Below, piece after piece: positions 1 through 11,559 of a stretch of 64,000 nucleotides of DNA; position 1 is the first letter of the stretch, and every line of letters starts with the position of its first letter. The notes below the pieces were generated by a model. The model worked only from the letters and a program-made list of their open reading frames with translations, was not told the origin of the DNA and made no database searches. The translations under genes and the position numbers were made by a program. The DNA is from Humulus lupulus (lineage: Eukaryota; Streptophyta; Magnoliopsida; Rosales; Cannabaceae), in NCBI RefSeq assembly GCF_963169125.1, contig NC_084794.1, forward strand, positions 92,363,018 through 92,427,017, given 5' to 3'.

Positions 1-942
1 TTTTTACAAATTATAATAATAATAATAACATATGTTCAAGCAAAAAGGAGAAAAAAGAACAAAATAACATGATAATATGCACTTATTGTTGTTTTTTTTT
101 TTCTATACTCACTTTTTTTATTAAATAAACTATCTTAAATTTGTTTCAAAAAAATTCACAATCTAAACAAAATTAGTTTCCCTATTAAAAATATCAAGTT
201 GCGATGAAAGTTAGTTAGTAGTATAAAAACCTTCACTTATTTGACTAAATACTTTTTTTTTGACAAAAATTAATAAGTAGTTCAAAAAATTTGGTGTGGC
301 CACTAATAATGGCAATGGAGATATAATTAGTTTGTTTCAATTTTAATTTAAAAAATAATTACAAATTTTTTTAAATAAAAAATAATTCAAAATTTATTAC
401 TAAAATTTAACAATGATTCAAACATTAAAAAAATATTTTAAAATTTAAATTAATTTTAATTGAATTTGTATATTTTTCTAGCACTTAGTTTAATTAATAT
501 TATATAATTAAGAAAATTGTGATAAAGAAAATATGGGTGCTAATAATCTGATTGATCAAGTTTAAATCATCTTTATTCAATATTAACAAAAACACTATAT
601 TTTACTTAATACTAAATCATCTATCATTATATTTTATAAATTAATTTAAATTATCACTTAAATTTTGTTTTTAACCAAAACAGTCCTATAATTACTTACA
701 TACCAAGATTAAAAAATAAAGTAAGAACAAACATATATCTTAACCATAGATGTCAAGATTTACATACCAAGGATACTAACTAAAGGACTCAAAACTCAAA
801 TATTATACACTAAACAAATAAAAAATAAATTATTCAAAAAATACGAAAGATATTAATTACAAAAAATATATCCACACCTGTTGAGTGTGTGTGTCGGGGT
901 CGTGGGTGTGTCGCTGTCCTGATAAAAAAAATTATATAACTA
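1..942. other. AT-rich intergenic DNA, no feature seen
   Basis: Very AT-rich sequence with many homopolymer A and T runs. I see no open reading frame of interest, no RNA gene and no transposon terminus. A short GC-rich GT-repeat-like patch at about 884-920 stands out from the background but I cannot assign it. Confidence 0.5.
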
Positions 943-1640
943 TTTAATATTAGAAAATGTTATTCAATAAACAAATTAAATTAAATTATTTAATTAGATA
1001 ATATTATATCAAATTTTTATTATTTAATTAATTAAATTAATAAAAAAATAAATTATTATTTATTCATAATTTTTTAAAATTTTATTAAATATAATTATCA
1101 ATTTCTATATTCATGTAATTAATATTAGATAATGTTATTCAATAAACAAATTAAATTAAATTATTTAATTAGATAATATTATATCAAACTTTTATTATTT
1201 AATTAATTAAATTAATAAAAAATAATCAAAAATAAATTATTATTTATTCATAATTTTTTAAAATTTTATTAAATATAATTATCAATTTCTATATTCATGT
1301 AATTAATATTAGATAATGTTATTCAATAAAAAAATTAAATTTATTTATTTAATTAGATAATATTATATCAAACTTTTATTATTTAATTAATTAAATTAAT
1401 AAAAAATAATTAAAAATAAATTATTATTTAATCATAATTTTTTATAATTTTATTAAATATAATTATCAATTTTTATATTCATGTAATTTATAACTATTTA
1501 ATATTAGATAATGTTATTCAATAAACAAATTAAATTAAATTATTTAGTTAGATAATATTATATCAAATTTTTATTATTTAATTAATTAAATTAATAAAAA
1601 TTAATTAAAAATACTTTTTTTGTTTATTCATAATTAAAAG
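943..1640. repeat. Tandem repeat, about 176-196 bp unit, four copies
   Basis: The words AATATTAGATAATGTTATTC, TTTAATTAGATAATATTATA and TTTATTATTTAATTAATTAA recur in the same order at about 946, 1121, 1304 and 1500. Units are about 176, 184 and 196 bp; the last is cut short near 1640. The copies differ by small indels and scattered substitutions. The repeat is almost pure A/T and non-coding. It could be a small satellite block or expansion of an AT-rich transposon segment. Confidence 0.8.
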
Positions 1641-2783
1641 AGTCATTGCCATATATAAACAATAAAATACTGAAATGGAAAAATAGGCTGCATATATGAT
1701 ATAAAAATAATGGCAAGCATATATGACAAACTACTTAAAAAAATGATAGTACTGAAACAATATAAAGGATTTATAATATCTAACAATTACATAAAAAGTT
1801 TATATCATATATAAAAAGAAAAGCAATTCGAACATTGTATCAAATTCAGTATCACTGTCACCTAATAACTATCAAACATAACCAATTATTAATTTATGTG
1901 TATCAATTTTTTTTATAATTACATGCATATGTTGCATTTAAACAATAGTGACAGTTATTAAACAAAAATTATATATAAAAATATATGGACCAAATACTTA
2001 ATACATAAATTTTTAACAATGAATAATGGTAATGCAAGTTTTAACGATTCGATTTTATTAATTATTCAATATTATGTATATGGTTGTGATCAGCTTGGTA
2101 GTAAGTAAAAGAAAGATTTATACAAAGTGCTGATTTCAACATTTAAAAATAAAGATAATATATCATATATATATTTTTGAAATATATAGTCACTATACAA
2201 AATATAACTATTAAAAACTCTCCATATGTATATACATATCTGTTTGGATAATTCAAGTTTTATTATCTTTTGTTTTGAATGGTACTAACTATATATTTGT
2301 ATTAGAAACAATAAGAAGTAAATGGTAGACATATTTTCCTTAAGGTACAAATTCAACTTGGAATAATTTCTTACTATACATCAATATATATTTACATATG
2401 CTTCCAATACTATATATATATATCTATATATATATACTATATAACTACACTTGTGAAGAGGTGGTACCTGTTTGTGGCTGGCACAGCCGTGTGTGGCCAA
2501 ATGATGGAAACGACCAAAGAGAGAGAGACTGGTTCGACGGGGTTCTAGACCAAAAGAAAAAAAATTAGTTACATATAACACAGAAAATTAAAGAAAAAAA
2601 ACAAAATTAAATAACTACAATATAAATTGGATACTTACACTTGCTACTTCTCTGTGTACCAAAGGGAATGATCGGAGAAGAAGAAATGGTGTGAATGGCA
2701 GTTGGAGAAGACGGAGAAATCGGAGAAGAAGAAAGGAGAATAGACGCGAAGAGGTGGTGACAATTTGATTTGTATTCATAAGC
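1641..2783. other. AT-rich DNA and probable body of a minus-strand DNA transposon, no coding recognised
   Basis: 1641-2380 is AT-rich with (AT)n runs at about 2410-2440. From about 2450 base composition rises, and the minus strand reads CT-rich leader-like sequence towards the CACTA terminus at 3129. The short reading frames here have no recognisable similarity. I infer that 2450-2783 is the interior of the element ending at 3129. Confidence 0.35.
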
Positions 2784-3129
2784 ATTAGCGGCGGGACCCA
2801 CCGCTATTAGTTTCTCCTGCCGCCATTAATATTATTAGCGGCGGGGCCCGCCTCTAATAAAAGGTGATTACCCGCCGCTGATACTATTAGCGGCGGATAG
2901 TCCGCCTCTAATATAGGTGATTATCCGCCGCTAATAAATTTTCAAAAATTGTTCCCAGGCATTTATTTTGGAATATTAGTGGCGGAGGGTCCGCTGCTAC
3001 TAGTGGTGCAGTCCGCCGCTAATATATTTTTTAATATTTTTTTTAAATACTCCCTTATTATTAGCGGCGGACGAAGTCCGCCGCTAATATACTGAACATT
3101 ACACACTAATAGGCTTTATTCTTGTAGTA
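2784..3129 (-). mobile_element. Terminal and subterminal region of a CACTA-like DNA transposon
   Basis: Seen: the word TTAGCGGCGG and its complement CCGCCGCTAA alternate about ten times between 2784 and 3089, making short hairpins, followed by a terminus reading CTTGTAGTA at 3121-3129. On the minus strand that is TACTACAAGAATAAAGCC. Known: plant CACTA elements begin CACTACAAGAAA and carry short subterminal repeats, often in inverted pairs, that bind the transposase. The first base (T for C) is mutated. The element body would extend leftwards; its other end was not found. Confidence 0.65.
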
Positions 3130-3340
3130 TATAATGTGAGATATTCAAATCAAAAGTCATATGAATTCATATATAAAGCTAAAAATCATAACTATAAACA
3201 CAAAATTTGAAAAAGCTCATCATTGCTGCAAGACCAACACTTATTCAAACAATGCCCTAGGTAAAAATATAATACAAAGTCAGATGAGGGTGAGAATTAA
3301 CTGTTGGGTTGAAGTAGTAATTAAAAAAAAATAAGCATAC
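3130..3340. other. AT-rich non-coding stretch, probable intron of the captured gene fragment
   Basis: Directly after the splice donor of the E1-beta-like exon (minus strand) the sequence is T-rich on the minus strand, as expected of a plant intron. No further exon is recognisable before the CACTA terminus at 3129. Confidence 0.35.
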
Positions 3341-3445
3341 TTGTTCACAAAGAGGGTATTGAAGATTGTCTTTGCCAAATCGATTAACTAATCCAATAAT
3401 GCAACGAAAGACCCCACCGAAGCCCACATCTTCTCCAAATAAGTA
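3341..3445 (-). pseudogene. Fragment of branched-chain 2-oxoacid dehydrogenase E1-beta subunit exon
   Basis: The minus strand encodes [13 protein letters not shown] followed by GL(V/A)xRFGK and PLCEQ, the highly conserved N-terminal block of the mitochondrial E1-beta subunit (2-oxoisovalerate dehydrogenase), which binds thiamine diphosphate together with E1-alpha. The match ends after PLCEQ at 3341, immediately followed on the minus strand by GTATGC, a canonical splice donor, so this is a genomic rather than cDNA-derived copy. No acceptor or further exon could be recognised, and substitutions (II for TT, KDNLQY for KNRVFN) suggest decay. It lies in the body of the DNA transposon whose terminus is at 4169, so transposon gene capture is the likely origin; a decayed host paralogue is the alternative. 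Confidence 0.7.
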
Positions 3446-3944
3446 TGCAATGTTCATATTAAGTGAATATCAGGTTTAATATTAGAAAGAGAATGATCAA
3501 TATAAAACAAAAACATGGTCTTGAAATTAAAAATTATCCCTAAAACAACCAACAACAAAGGACCCAAACTAAATTGACAAAACAAGGGAGAAGAGAGATG
3601 GATGATAAGATGAAGCCCTTGAAATCTAAAAAATATCAGGAAACACAAAATCAAAGTGAAATGGAACCTAAGATAAACCAACTGAGAAATAGTAAAGGAG
3701 AGATGCCATTGAAATTGAAAAAGGGATGGCAGACTAGCTAGGCAGATCTGAGACGCGTCAGAGGATAGAGGAACGACGGAGATGGGGAAGCGTCGGAGAA
3801 AAGGGCTCAGCTAGAGAGAGGGACTGCAAGAGGCGAAGAGGTATATGGGAAGAGAGAAGGAAGTTGTATTTTTGAGAGGGATAGAGTTCTGATATATTTT
3901 TTTATTAATATTATTTTTTTTTTTTTTTAAAAACTTGAAAGGCC
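3446..3944 (-). other. Non-coding segment upstream of the E1-beta fragment, possible captured leader
   Basis: On the minus strand 3880-3700 reads CT-rich, UTR-like sequence leading to an ATG at 3707-3709 that opens only a short frame (MASLLYYFS...). The arrangement leader, short first exon, T-rich intron, E1-beta exon would fit a captured 5' gene end, but no protein similarity supports the first exon. Confidence 0.3.
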
Positions 3945-4169
3945 ACGCTATTTTTTTTAGTGTAAAAAGTCACACATATTACATTTCACAAATGTCATAA
4001 AATTGATTTGTAGTGGCATTTGAAAATGTTACCAACTTAAAACATAGGTGGTATTATTAAAATGTCATTGTAGTTTATTTTTAGTTATATTTTAAAAATG
4101 CCACTAAATTAGTATTAAAAATTTTGTTAATCTAAAAAAATGCCACTAAATGAAAATTTTGGTGTAGTG
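3945..4169 (-). mobile_element. Terminus of a second DNA transposon (CACTACACC-type end)
   Basis: The right end reads GGTGTAGTG at 4161-4169, i.e. CACTACACCAAAATTTTC on the minus strand, a common terminal sequence of plant CACTA-like elements. Inside it the word ATGCCACTAAAT and variants recur (about 4000-4015, 4098-4110, 4140-4150) as subterminal repeats. The body extends left and includes the E1-beta fragment; the opposite terminus was not identified, so length is unknown. Confidence 0.55.
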
Positions 4170-4372
4170 TATAGACACACACACTTGGTATGGCTGCATG
4201 CAAGTCATGTGTTGTCATTCAATATATGTTTTATAACAATTGTCTTTTATTTTTATAACCAAAAAGAAATACAAAAGATAAACAATATTTAAAATATTTA
4301 GCGATAATCAATTTTTCCTCATAAATTATATTTTAATTAGTATATATATATATATATATCTTTTGAATAATA
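4170..4372. other. AT-rich spacer
   Basis: Short AT-rich sequence with an (AT)n microsatellite at about 4340-4358 between the transposon terminus and the D element. Nothing else seen. Confidence 0.4.
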
Positions 4373-5332
4373 TGTTGACTACAGTTATTTTGCCAACGGC
4401 ACTCGGTCAAGAAAATAATATAAAATAGAGAACTGAACTGAATTGATAAAAAATACAAAATTTATAGTGGTTCAACCCTAAAAATTAGTAATGACCTACA
4501 TCCACTTGCATTATTATAAAATATATAAATCCAAGACTCAAGATCAAATGAACTAGATTCAAATGAGTTTCTCAAGTCTGGGAAAAAATATGAATTACAT
4601 GAGTTTTAGTAATAAAGAGTGCTTAGAAAAAATATGGAACATTAAGCCCTGTATTTATAAGCTTAATGACCTTACATAATGGGCCATGGGCCTTGAATAG
4701 CTTGCATATCATGCAATATACATTAAATGACTAAAAAAATACATTTAAAAATAGATATTTTCATAATAAAGCTGCTCGAGGTATTTATATTGGCGTTTGT
4801 ACTCATCAAACTACATCTTACTCGAACATATGTTCTTTCAACGACCAGTGTTGCTTTTATTGCATATCACTTGTTGCGCCTTTACTTTCTATGATTGTTA
4901 TCTTCAACCGGATTTATTATTGTATTGAATTTCTATTCGCCATGTATTAGAGAGAAGTGTCACATCATCAAGCTATTTATTTAGAGATAATATTCCACCC
5001 CACCCCCCCCCCCTTAAGTTTATCATAGTGCATAAGTAAGTTTCCTTCTTCTAAACTCTTGGTCTTCTTTGAATTTTTCATTGAAATATATGCATGAATC
5101 TTTTTTTTTTTTTTTTGCAAAAAAACGTGGGGTGTTCTTGCAGATTTTTTTGAATTTCATGTTTATTTTGCTGGGAAATATGGTATTTATGGAGTAGAAA
5201 AATGATCTATAGGGTAATTAAAGGCTTTGGGTAGGCAAATTTTGTGATTGAACGTAGGTTTCTCAAGAAAATCGAAGTAAAAATTCGATTACTTTCTTAA
5301 AAAACCCAGTTTTCTACTGCCTATTGAACAGA
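4373..5332 (+). mobile_element. Retroelement D: LTR-like start and leader, interrupted at 5332
   Basis: Begins TGTTGACTACAG and matches, with many substitutions, the block starting TGTTGACTGATG at 61660: both contain GTGGTTCAACC-like / AGTTCGACCCC-like and ACCTACATCCACTT words, a TATA-like box (GTATTTATAAG, 4651-4661, versus CTATTTATAGG, 61954-61964), a poly-C/pyrimidine tract before AAGTTTAT, and then an AATCGAAGT-AAAATT-GATT motif shortly before the break. The homologous sequence resumes at 49078, so the 43.7-kb CACTA insertion splits this element. LTR limits inside the block are not determined. Family beyond 'LTR-type retroelement' is not established. Confidence 0.55.
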
Positions 5333-5560
5333 TACTACAAGAAATCTGACATTTACCTACACATTTTTTACCTACATATATATTGGTAAGTGAAGATTAC
5401 TTTAGCTACGCTTATTTAGTAGTACGAATTATTGGTAGTCGATTCTTTTAGAAATGGTTGAAGGATTAAAAAAATATAATTACCTACCATTATTATTAGT
5501 AGGTATATAGTTTACCTACGAATAAGTTTGGATGGAAAGTTTTTAACAATTCACACTTAT
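5333..5560 (+). mobile_element. Left terminus and subterminal repeats of a CACTA element spanning 5333-49077
   Basis: Starts TACTACAAGAAAT, then ATTTACCTAC. The right end at 49077, read on the minus strand, starts CACTACAAGAAAT then ATTTGCCTAC, giving a terminal inverted repeat of about 28 bp with few differences. Both ends also carry inverted copies of ACCTACCAATA / ATTGGTAGGTA as subterminal repeats. Flanking triplets are AGA (5330-5332) and TGA (49078-49080), a near-match to the usual 3-bp duplication. The sequences outside both ends are contiguous in the related D' element. Confidence 0.75.
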
Positions 5561-7126
5561 TTTTCCCTCCAAATTTAACATAATTTATATATTTTTTTAA
5601 TTGATGATGTGTCTGCTAATATGTAATCCAAATAATGACGTGTCAAATAAATACACATGGCTCATTTTTTTAAGAAATAAAACCTTTAATATTTAATTTA
5701 AAATCTGATTTTTATTTTAATTCAAGGTTTGTATAAAACCTAACTTAATCCTAAAACTTAATCCCTAACCCTAATTGTATCCGCCCCTCTTCTCTCCCAT
5801 GCATATGAAACTCTACCCTCTATGTCGCCTCCCTCCTCCATACGAGACTCAACCTGTTCACTCTTCCTCTGTCACCTTCCTCACTCTATAACTTCTTTCA
5901 TTTTATAATCCAAACCTCCATTTTTCAAATCTCTTTGGTTCATATCTGTTTGTGTTCGTCCAGCCTCTCATTTTTTCTATTGACGAGTCACCGCCTCCGA
6001 TGAGTATTCTTAGCTGCTGTCACCGTCTCCATCTCGAAATCTTCACCTCCATTGGCTAGTGGTCTTAGCCGATGCCACCACCTCCATCTCTAAATCGTGG
6101 CCTCCACCTTTGAATCATGGGCTCTAAATTGTGGCCTCCTTTAGTTGCAGTGGGTTTGTTAGCTTTCTCATCCTCTGACCACTCCCTGGTTTCAATTTTT
6201 TTTTTTTTGTAAGTATGGGTAATAAATTGGTTAAAATTTATGGGTGTTATCATTTTGACAATTTTTTTAACAATGTTTAGTTAATAGGGTTACCATATTG
6301 CGATTTATGTTGTTTTTCTTGGTTCAGGGGGTTTGAGATTTCGATACACTTGGCTGAGTGGCTTTGTGAGTTTCAAATTGTTGGCTTCGTGGTTTGGTGG
6401 CTTTGAATTTCATACAGTTTGGCTTGGTGGCTGTGAGGTATATTTATATGATTCATTTTGATTAAATCCCCACTAATCTGAAGGACTAATAATGATTCAT
6501 TGTTCTGAGACCTTTTGATTGTTATTTGCAATGTATATTTAGTATATGGTTTAGATTTATGCTTTGAGAAATTTCTATTTTGATTATTAGTGTGTTTCAT
6601 GGTCCCAAGGCTTTGAGTTGTTTCATTGTTATTTAGTTGTGTTTTTGTTTAGTGTCTTTCAGTTGTTTTTCATTGTTGTAATTTGGTTTATGTGTTTCAT
6701 TGTTATATTCTGGTTTATTTGTTTGATTATCCTTAGGCTTTGAGTTGTGATTCATTGTTTGGGGTTTTTTTCTTGTTCAGAGAGTTTGTCATACCTGATA
6801 TTTTTTCCCCTATGCTTCCATTAGTCTTGTTTTGATGAAAAATTAGTTTTACACTTCGATTTGTATAAATCTGGTTGATTATAACTAAACGCAATTTTCA
6901 ACTTTTATTTATACATGTATAAATTTTAATGGGAAGCTTAAGAAATGTATCTTTCTTTATAGAGTAACTAATATTTTAGGTACTTGTTATTTATTTTGCT
7001 TATTCTTTCATTCTTATCAAAAGCTTGGACTTAGACCAATTCACAAATGTATTTGCCTTATTTTCCATTTTAAATGTTGAAGTTATAAGTTTTTTGGGTC
7101 ATTGATGTTCAAAAGCTAAGTATGCT
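5561..7126 (+). mobile_element. CACTA element, left interior (leader, no intact coding)
   Basis: AT-rich, then a CT-rich UTR-like patch (5780-6130) and T-rich intron-like sequence with repeated TTTGAGTTG and TTCATTGTT words. No transposase reading frame is recognisable here; the TNP2-type coding remnant appears only at 45886, on the far side of the nested insertions. The segment ends at ATGCT (7122-7126), where element B begins. Confidence 0.5.
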
Positions 7127-9389
7127 TGTAACACCCTACTTCCTTAGAGTCATTGCCATGTGATTTATAAATGTGTCGTTAGCTCGCTAATGGAGGTGTT
7201 AGGTTTAAAAGAGTGATTAATTTAAAATAAAGACTCGTTTAACGAATATTAAGTAAAAGGAGTTGGTCATTCATTAAAATTATTATAAAAAGTTACATTG
7301 CGATCCAAAAATACCGTTTTAAAATACATTTACAATCCAAATGTACAACACAGTCGACCTAAGTGACAAACCAAAAGTTTACCACGTGTTCCTTAAAATA
7401 ACCCCAGCTGTGGTGGCCGGGTAGACCAAACATGTACACACCGCTCCACGCCCTCCAACTCATGGTTGTTCGACCCAATTTCCTTGCTCTTACCTGCACC
7501 ACAGAGCACCCATGAGTCGAGGCCCAACAAGAGAACTTCAAGAAAAACATACAATAACAATATACCTCAACGAAACATACTTAATTAGAGCAACAAACAA
7601 CTACCAGATCCTATTAGAATGCACAACAACACAGCAGCAGAACAGCTCAAAAGCACAATGGCATAACAACCTAATAGTATAGTAATACAATAACACATCA
7701 GTACAATAACCTAATACAGTAAGATAGCACGACAACATAATAATACAGTAGTATAATAACACAACAACTCAATACTACAACAGCGGCCTTCGTCGATCGG
7801 GGTGCGTTACTAGGCACCAAGTCCGCGGTCCCAGTCGAACGGGTGTGTACAGCACCCTTGAGGGTCTTACCCTGGCGGCCTACATTCAGCATGCTTAACA
7901 CCGATCTCGGCCCCTTGCCTCTCCCGGCTCCGCGGTCTTAACTGAATGAGTGTTTACAACACCCATGAGGGTCTCGCCCTAGCGTTCTGCATTCAGCATA
8001 ATTAATGCCGATCTCGGCCCCTTGCCACTCCCAATTCAACAGTCCTAGTCGAACAGGTGTTTACAACACCCATGAGGGTCTCACCCTGGCGGCCTGCATT
8101 CAGCATACTTAACATAGATCTCGACCCCTTTCCGACTAGTCTTGATCCCATGTATGACATAATAGCTATAAACAATACATACAGTACACCACACCACATA
8201 GCTCTACGAGTACAAACAGTTCTCTTACCTGGTGTCCTGAGTTGACAATCCAAAGCGATCCCGAGCACGATCCTAATCCCGAGCCCGAGCGGCAAAACCT
8301 AGTATCAATATACTAATAAATATCCATCATGATATAAATCAATTAAAAGCCTTTGAAATAACATACTAGCCTTTGGGACATCAAATTCTACTAAATCGGG
8401 TAGTAGAATCATTCCCAAGCCTTAACATTTGGGTTCCCGAGCCTAAAACCTTCAAACAACCATTATTTGCATTTCAGTCGCAACCAAGCCCCTTAAGGGT
8501 CGCGATGCACTCAAGTCAGAGGCAAAATGCCTCTCTGCTGAGGGACACGAGCCGCGACACGCTACACCTTGCACCGCGGCGCGCCTGGGCAGACAGAGGC
8601 TTTCGAGCATCTTCAAACACATAGGTCGTGGTGCCTGAAGAACAGGGTCGCGGCGCAAGCCCCAAAACCCAGAAACCTAACCATTTTCTACGTTTTCCCT
8701 AAACTCAATTCACCAAAAGTCCACCCTAGACATAAACTAACGCCAGAATTAAGTCTCTCAAGCATTCCCAAATTTCTTAGACAACACAACCACACTAATG
8801 CTAAGCCAAAACAACATCACAGCCCAAAATTCAAACCTTGAGTTTGAAATTCAAGGACACTAATACCAAACTTACAATTCAATAAAGAAGCATGGGAATT
8901 CACTTACCCCTTCTATAAATGGCGATCCTAAACTCATCATCAACTGATCCTAGCTTGATTCCTCAGTCTCCAAGCTTCCAAACCTTTAATTCAGAGCCTC
9001 ACCACCAGAATTTCTCCAAAACTGCCTAAGCCACCAAGAGAGGAAGAAAGAGCCAAGAGAGAGGGTGAGGCACAGCTGAGAGGAGTTCTTTTTTTTTTTT
9101 TCCTTCTAAGTATTTCCCTTAAGTTCTACACTTATTCAGAATGGCTGAGTCATTCTATGGTTAGGTCTATCCCTTGGCCAAAGGACCAAAATACCCCAAA
9201 ATCCATCCTTAATGTCTTAATGCCACCAAGGGCAATCCCATCATTTGCCACATCCCGCTAATTCCTCGAGTGCTCCTAATAAATTCCATTTAATCCCGAC
9301 ATACCCAGATAATTACTAATAACTACCCGTTACTCGGTAAACCCCCGACATATGCCAAATTCTCAAAATACCCCTAGGCTCACCCTGAG
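7127..9389 (-). mobile_element. Element B, 3' LTR, first part (minus strand; interrupted by element 1)
   Basis: Begins TGTAACACCC on plus; the LTR resumes at 19269 and ends ...GGGGCGTTACA at 19604, giving TG...CA ends on both strands. Orientation is minus because a polypurine tract (TTATAAGGAGGGGATAGT on minus, 19605-19622) abuts the end at 19604, which is where a 3' LTR starts. The LTR contains the core shared by all LTRs in the window (TTACCTGCACCACA...CCCATGAG, 7491-7535, minus), a 110-bp tandem repeat (7816-8135) and GC palindromic words (8500-8660). The PPT-like and LTR layout is that of a Ty3/gypsy chromovirus, probably Tekay-like. Confidence 0.75.
7816..8135 (-). repeat. Minisatellite in element B LTR, about 110 bp x 3
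   Basis: Three consecutive units share CACCC(A/T)TGAGGGTCT, CATTCAGCAT and GATCTCG(G/A)CCCC in the same order, starting near 7816, 7927 and 8037. The array sits just inside the conserved LTR core, the position occupied by unrelated minisatellites in the other LTR families here. Confidence 0.8.
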
Positions 9390-11427
9390 TGTAGTGTCCT
9401 GGAATATTTACTTAGCTAGCTAGATAGTAGTAGTATTTAGTATTAGTTTGTAGTATGATAGATTTCGTGGATTTTGGTTCAAGCCGGGATTAGTTGGACA
9501 CTCATAGCAATAGTTATGGATTTTCTAAGTTTAACCTATAGTTTAAGAATATTAATTATAACATAAGGTTTGATTATTATTGTTGGTCCTAGATATATTG
9601 TTATTATAACCTAAGGTTTAGATAGAACCATTAAGAGCATGACACTTGTCATAATCATGTTTATTAAGGATTTAAGTATTTTGATGAATAGTTTACTTAA
9701 AAAGAAAGATCTAGAAGCTCTAGAACCTTCCAAAAATGGTTAGGATCGTATTATGACTCAGTCAAAGTTGTTTATCCAATTCAAAATATGCAGAAAAAGT
9801 GCAAATACGTGTTTGATATATCAACGTATGCCGATATATCGCAGCTATAGGGGCCAATATATCGCCTACTAAAAATACGGAAAACACGTCGACTCTACAC
9901 GAACGTTCGAATGAGGCTCGGGATTAGGGCGGAGCCGATATATCACCCAAGGTAGGCGATATATCGCCCCTGGTGATGTATTTTTGAATGTTGATGATTT
10001 TTTAATTTAAAAATGCCCTTAACCACTTGGACCTGCCTTTGAACGACTTTGACCGAGTTCTGGGTGTCTGTTGAATGAAAATTCAAATCTTTTTCATTTT
10101 ATAATCATTTATTTATTCAAATTAAAAGGGGTTAGTTTCACTCCTTGAACTTTATTAATAGGACCTAGTACTCAGTCATTTCCTTCATTCTTCAAGCAAT
10201 TGTTCAGAGCCTCCAAGTTGCTAATGTTACTATAGAGAGATACACTTGGGTTTTGGGTTAAAACTTTATCATTCTAAGCTTTTCTAAACACTTGGGAAGT
10301 GATATATAGTGAGATTTCAGTATTGAGGTTTAGATCAATTCATAAGATCATTCAAGGTATTCTTATCCCTAAGTTCAGTACTTTATGATTCTTTAGTTTT
10401 CTTTTATTCAGATCCTAACTCTTGTTTATGATTCTTGGTTAGGTATTTAAGTTTCTTGAAACTTAAGGTTCTTCTTGGTAAGTTTCTTCTTTGATGGTTT
10501 AGTTCTCATTTCATCTTTATTCTTTAGAGATACTCACCATTCTTACTGTGGGTTTTTAGGAGTGTTCTAATCCCATTCTTGTTTCCAAATATCTCGGCTG
10601 TTGGTAAGGAAAATAGGATAGATTTTATGTGCTTATATGTTTATGCTATTATATGTTTTATGTTATGATATGTATATATATGTATAAATATGTCCTGTAG
10701 TCATTTGGGGCTTATAGATGCTTAGATAGCAAACCCCAATCTTTTATTCACTTGGGGCTTATAGTTGCTTAGATAGCAAACCCAAAGATTATTTATCATT
10801 TTCATGGTTTAGAGTTATGATTTACCCTACCCTCGACTAGTAGAGGACCTAGATGGGTTATCATATACTACCATGTGATCTAACCTACCTCAATTAGTAG
10901 ATAGAGGACCTAGATGGTTTATCACATGCCATGTTAATGAGTTAATGACCATTAATATTGTAGTCTTATATGATATATGTTTTTATAGTCTTATGTTTAT
11001 GATTTATGATGTATGATTTTAGTAGATATTCCTTGCTGGGCATTAGGCTCACTCCTTTTCTTTTAGCTTGGTGCAGGAAAATGAATATGGAAGGCGGAAG
11101 GATTCATGGCAGCTTGGCTTGTGAGTTAAGGATGAATGGATTTAATGGACTGCGTGTTGATCGAGAATGAAATTAATTTTTAGTCTTTTAAATTATGTTT
11201 TTGATGTAATTCTGCAATTAGTATTTAAAGCTATGTTTTATGTCTTATAAACAATGGGTTCTCATACCATATCACATTTTATTTTATATTTTTACCTTAT
11301 TTTGTATTGGTACAATATTTTGGGTTTTAAATAAAGTTATGTTCTATCTTATGTATGTTTCCCAAAATAGTAGCCATGACTAGTAGTTTTAATGGTACAA
11401 GGTCTTAGAAATAGTTGGGTCATTACA
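9390..11427 (+). mobile_element. Element 1 (Ty3/gypsy, Tekay-type) 5' LTR
   Basis: Starts TGTAGTGTCC and ends GGTCATTACA; nearly identical in order and sequence to 17195-19268. Contains a degraded TATA box (TTTATTAATAGG, 10151-10162; intact in the 3' LTR), five GATATATC-type palindromes (9813-9967), two copies of a GGGGCTTATAG repeat (about 10707-10790) and the CCTTGCTGGGCATTAGGCTCA core with GTGCAGG (11031-11079). Target duplication: CTGAG at 9385-9389 against CCGAG at 19269-19273. The insertion site lies in the LTR of element B; the same sequence without the insertion is seen at about 34440-34465. Confidence 0.9.
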
Positions 11428-11429
11428 AT

Positions 11430-11441
11430 TGGTATCAGAGA
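11430..11441 (+). other. Primer-binding site of element 1 (initiator tRNA-Met type)
   Basis: TGGTATCAGAGA starts two bases after the 5' LTR. It matches the usual plant tRNA-iMet complement TGGTATCAGAGC in 11 of 12 positions. Confidence 0.85.
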
Positions 11442-11559
11442 AACGGTTCATATGCATGAAGTTCTCCTTGATATACACGCTCAAGCTCCGAATCTAACCA
11501 CCAATGTAAGTGTTTATGTTATTAGCTAGCGTTTTAGTCCTTATTTTTAGTTAAGAATT

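Noticed and set aside
887..920. GT-rich GC island as a telomere-like or promoter element
   Set aside because: Too short and irregular, with no repeat unit or flanking gene.
6065..6600. Small minus-strand frames in the CACTA left interior
   Set aside because: No similarity or conserved context; AT-rich composition gives such frames by chance.
7698..8295. Frames in the B LTR with repeated MLSMLN(V/A)GRQG
   Set aside because: The protein repeat merely reflects the 110-bp minisatellite inside an LTR.
9027..9110. Possible host gene leader (purine-rich and poly-T)
   Set aside because: The same block recurs at 34096-34170 in the second B LTR, so it is LTR sequence.
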